64,000 nt of DNA from Paenibacillus thermotolerans. Its GTDB lineage: Bacteria > Bacillota > Bacilli > Paenibacillales > YIM-B00363. This document shows, one piece after another, positions 63,533 through 64,000 of this stretch (positions are counted from its first letter, which is position 1; each line of letters opens with the position of its first letter). The stretch is taken from positions 101,127-165,126 of the forward strand of contig NZ_JAQZSG010000010.1 of the NCBI RefSeq assembly GCF_028745515.1. Direction: 5' to 3'. The notes below the pieces were generated by a model, which saw only the letters and a list, made by a program, of their open reading frames with translations, had not been told where the DNA came from and ran no database searches. The position numbers and the translations under genes were made by a program.

Positions 63533-63727
63533 ATGGGATTACTCTTTCTTGGAGGTTTTCTTATGGCCTGGATTTATTGGGGGAAGCTGTATAACACCAA
63601 ATTTCAAGCCGGCTGCTTGGCCAAACGCATGGAAGAAGACTGGTGGATTTACGGCTACGAATGCCCGCAGCTGGTGGAAATTTACCGCTCGCGCAAAGGT
63701 CGCTACGGCGTTCGCTACATTATGTAA
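63533..63727 (+). CDS. Small hypothetical protein with an N-terminal membrane segment
   Basis: 64 residues, ATG behind GAAGGGGGGAATC. A short hydrophobic start (LLFLGGFLMAWIYW) is followed by a polar part rich in Tyr and Trp: two cysteines (Cys28 and Cys44) and DWWIYGYECPQLVEIYRSRKGRYG. I do not recognise the family. It follows the yutG-like gene by about 50 bases and could share its transcript. Confidence 0.6.
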   Translation: MGLLFLGGFLMAWIYWGKLYNTKFQAGCLAKRMEEDWWIYGYECPQLVEIYRSRKGRYGVRYIM

Positions 63728-63770
63728 ACCCGCGAATAAAGGAAAACTTCGAAAAAACTCAAAAAAACTG

Positions 63771-63799
63771 TTGACATTTATGCCGGAAGGTAATATATT
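63771..63799 (+). promoter_or_regulatory. Strong sigma-A promoter of the tRNA genes
   Basis: TTGACA and TATATT are 17 bases apart; the -35 is perfect and the -10 is 5/6. The predicted start is about 20 bases before the first tRNA. Confidence 0.85.
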
Positions 63800-63827
63800 T
63801 ATACATGTTCACTTTTTCTTCTACTGG

Positions 63828-63905
<78 letters not shown>

Positions 63906-63915
63906 CTTTCGCTTC

Positions 63916-63992
63916 GGGCCTTTAGCTCAGTTGGTTAGAGCGGTCGGCTCATAACCGATTGGTCACAGGTTCGAGTCCTGTAGGGCCCACCA
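63916..63992 (+). tRNA. tRNA with CAT anticodon, probably tRNA-Ile2 (lysidine-modified)
   Basis: A 77-base cloverleaf with encoded CCA: acceptor GGGCCTT against AGGGCCC, D-arm AGCTCAGTTGGTTAGAGC, anticodon arm CGGCTCATAACCG, T-loop TTCGAGTC. It lies 11 bases after the initiator tRNA. The GGGCCTTTAGCTCAG start and CTCATAACCG arm resemble Bacillus tRNA-Ile2 more than elongator tRNA-Met, which begins GGCGGTGTAGC. If so, TilS must modify the wobble C so that it reads ATA. Confidence 0.8.
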
Positions 63993-64000
63993 AGAACGAG

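Overview
The window reads as a continuous chromosomal segment from an endospore-forming Firmicute, most likely of the Paenibacillaceae (Paenibacillus/Cohnella type). The reasons are: spoVD, spoIIGA, sigE and sigG are present; the gene order follows Bacillus subtilis from mraZ to pyrE; MurE carries the DNPR signature of meso-diaminopimelate ligases; the DNA is moderately GC-rich; and many genes start with TTG or GTG behind strong GGAGG sites. I see no phage, transposase or CRISPR array.

Layout. Bases 1-18.6 kb hold the division and cell-wall cluster: mraZ (cut by the window edge), rsmH, ftsL, a PBP2B-type transpeptidase, spoVD, murE, murF, mraY, murD, spoVE/ftsW, murB, murA, divIB, ftsA, ftsZ. 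murG is missing from its usual place before murB. A sigma-H-type promoter lies before ftsA. Bases 18.6-21.7 kb hold a copy of an interspersed repeat, a recognisable Spo0A-type spoIIG promoter, spoIIGA-sigE, and sigG with a hairpin over its ribosome site. Bases 21.8-26 kb hold ylmC, pgeF, yggS, sepF, yggT, ylmH and divIVA. Bases 26-35 kb hold an isoleucine T-box with ileS, a DUF5665 gene, a DksA-like gene, lspA, a RluD-type pseudouridine synthase, and the full acetylase branch of diaminopimelate synthesis (dapH, dapL and convergent patA). Bases 35-43.9 kb hold the pyrimidine operon pyrR-pyrB-pyrC-carA-carB-pyrF-pyrE behind a PyrR-type attenuator; pyrD/pyrK and pyrP are not in it.

Bases 43.9-54.8 kb are an accessory block for low-oxygen and redox life. 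It has a putative type I toxin with an antisense RNA, two hemerythrin-like genes, a short hibernation factor, a second copy of the repeat, an Fnr regulator with a C-terminal cysteine cluster, pflB-pflA, a ba3-type cytochrome oxidase (subunits IIa, II, I), mobA/moaD/mobB and a truncated globin. TGTGA-N6-TCACA boxes occur in front of several of these genes. At three promoters the box centre lies about 41.5 bases before the predicted start of transcription, so the block looks like one Fnr regulon that includes fnr itself.

Bases 54.9-61.9 kb hold a five-gene transport operon of unusual make-up: a LolD/MacB-type ATPase, a membrane-fusion-type adaptor, a large FtsX/MacB-type permease with a Gly-rich insert, a second ATPase fused to an AbrB/SpoVT-like domain, and a type 1 solute-binding lipoprotein. 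All four internal junctions are overlapping or nearly so. This is the best candidate here for an undescribed system. Bases 62-64 kb hold a YjcG-type 2H phosphoesterase, short repeats, a YutG/PgpA-like protein, a small conserved-looking protein and two tRNA genes with CAT anticodons (initiator Met and probably Ile2) behind a strong promoter.

All calls were made by reading the sequence and from recalled family features; no database search or folding program was run.
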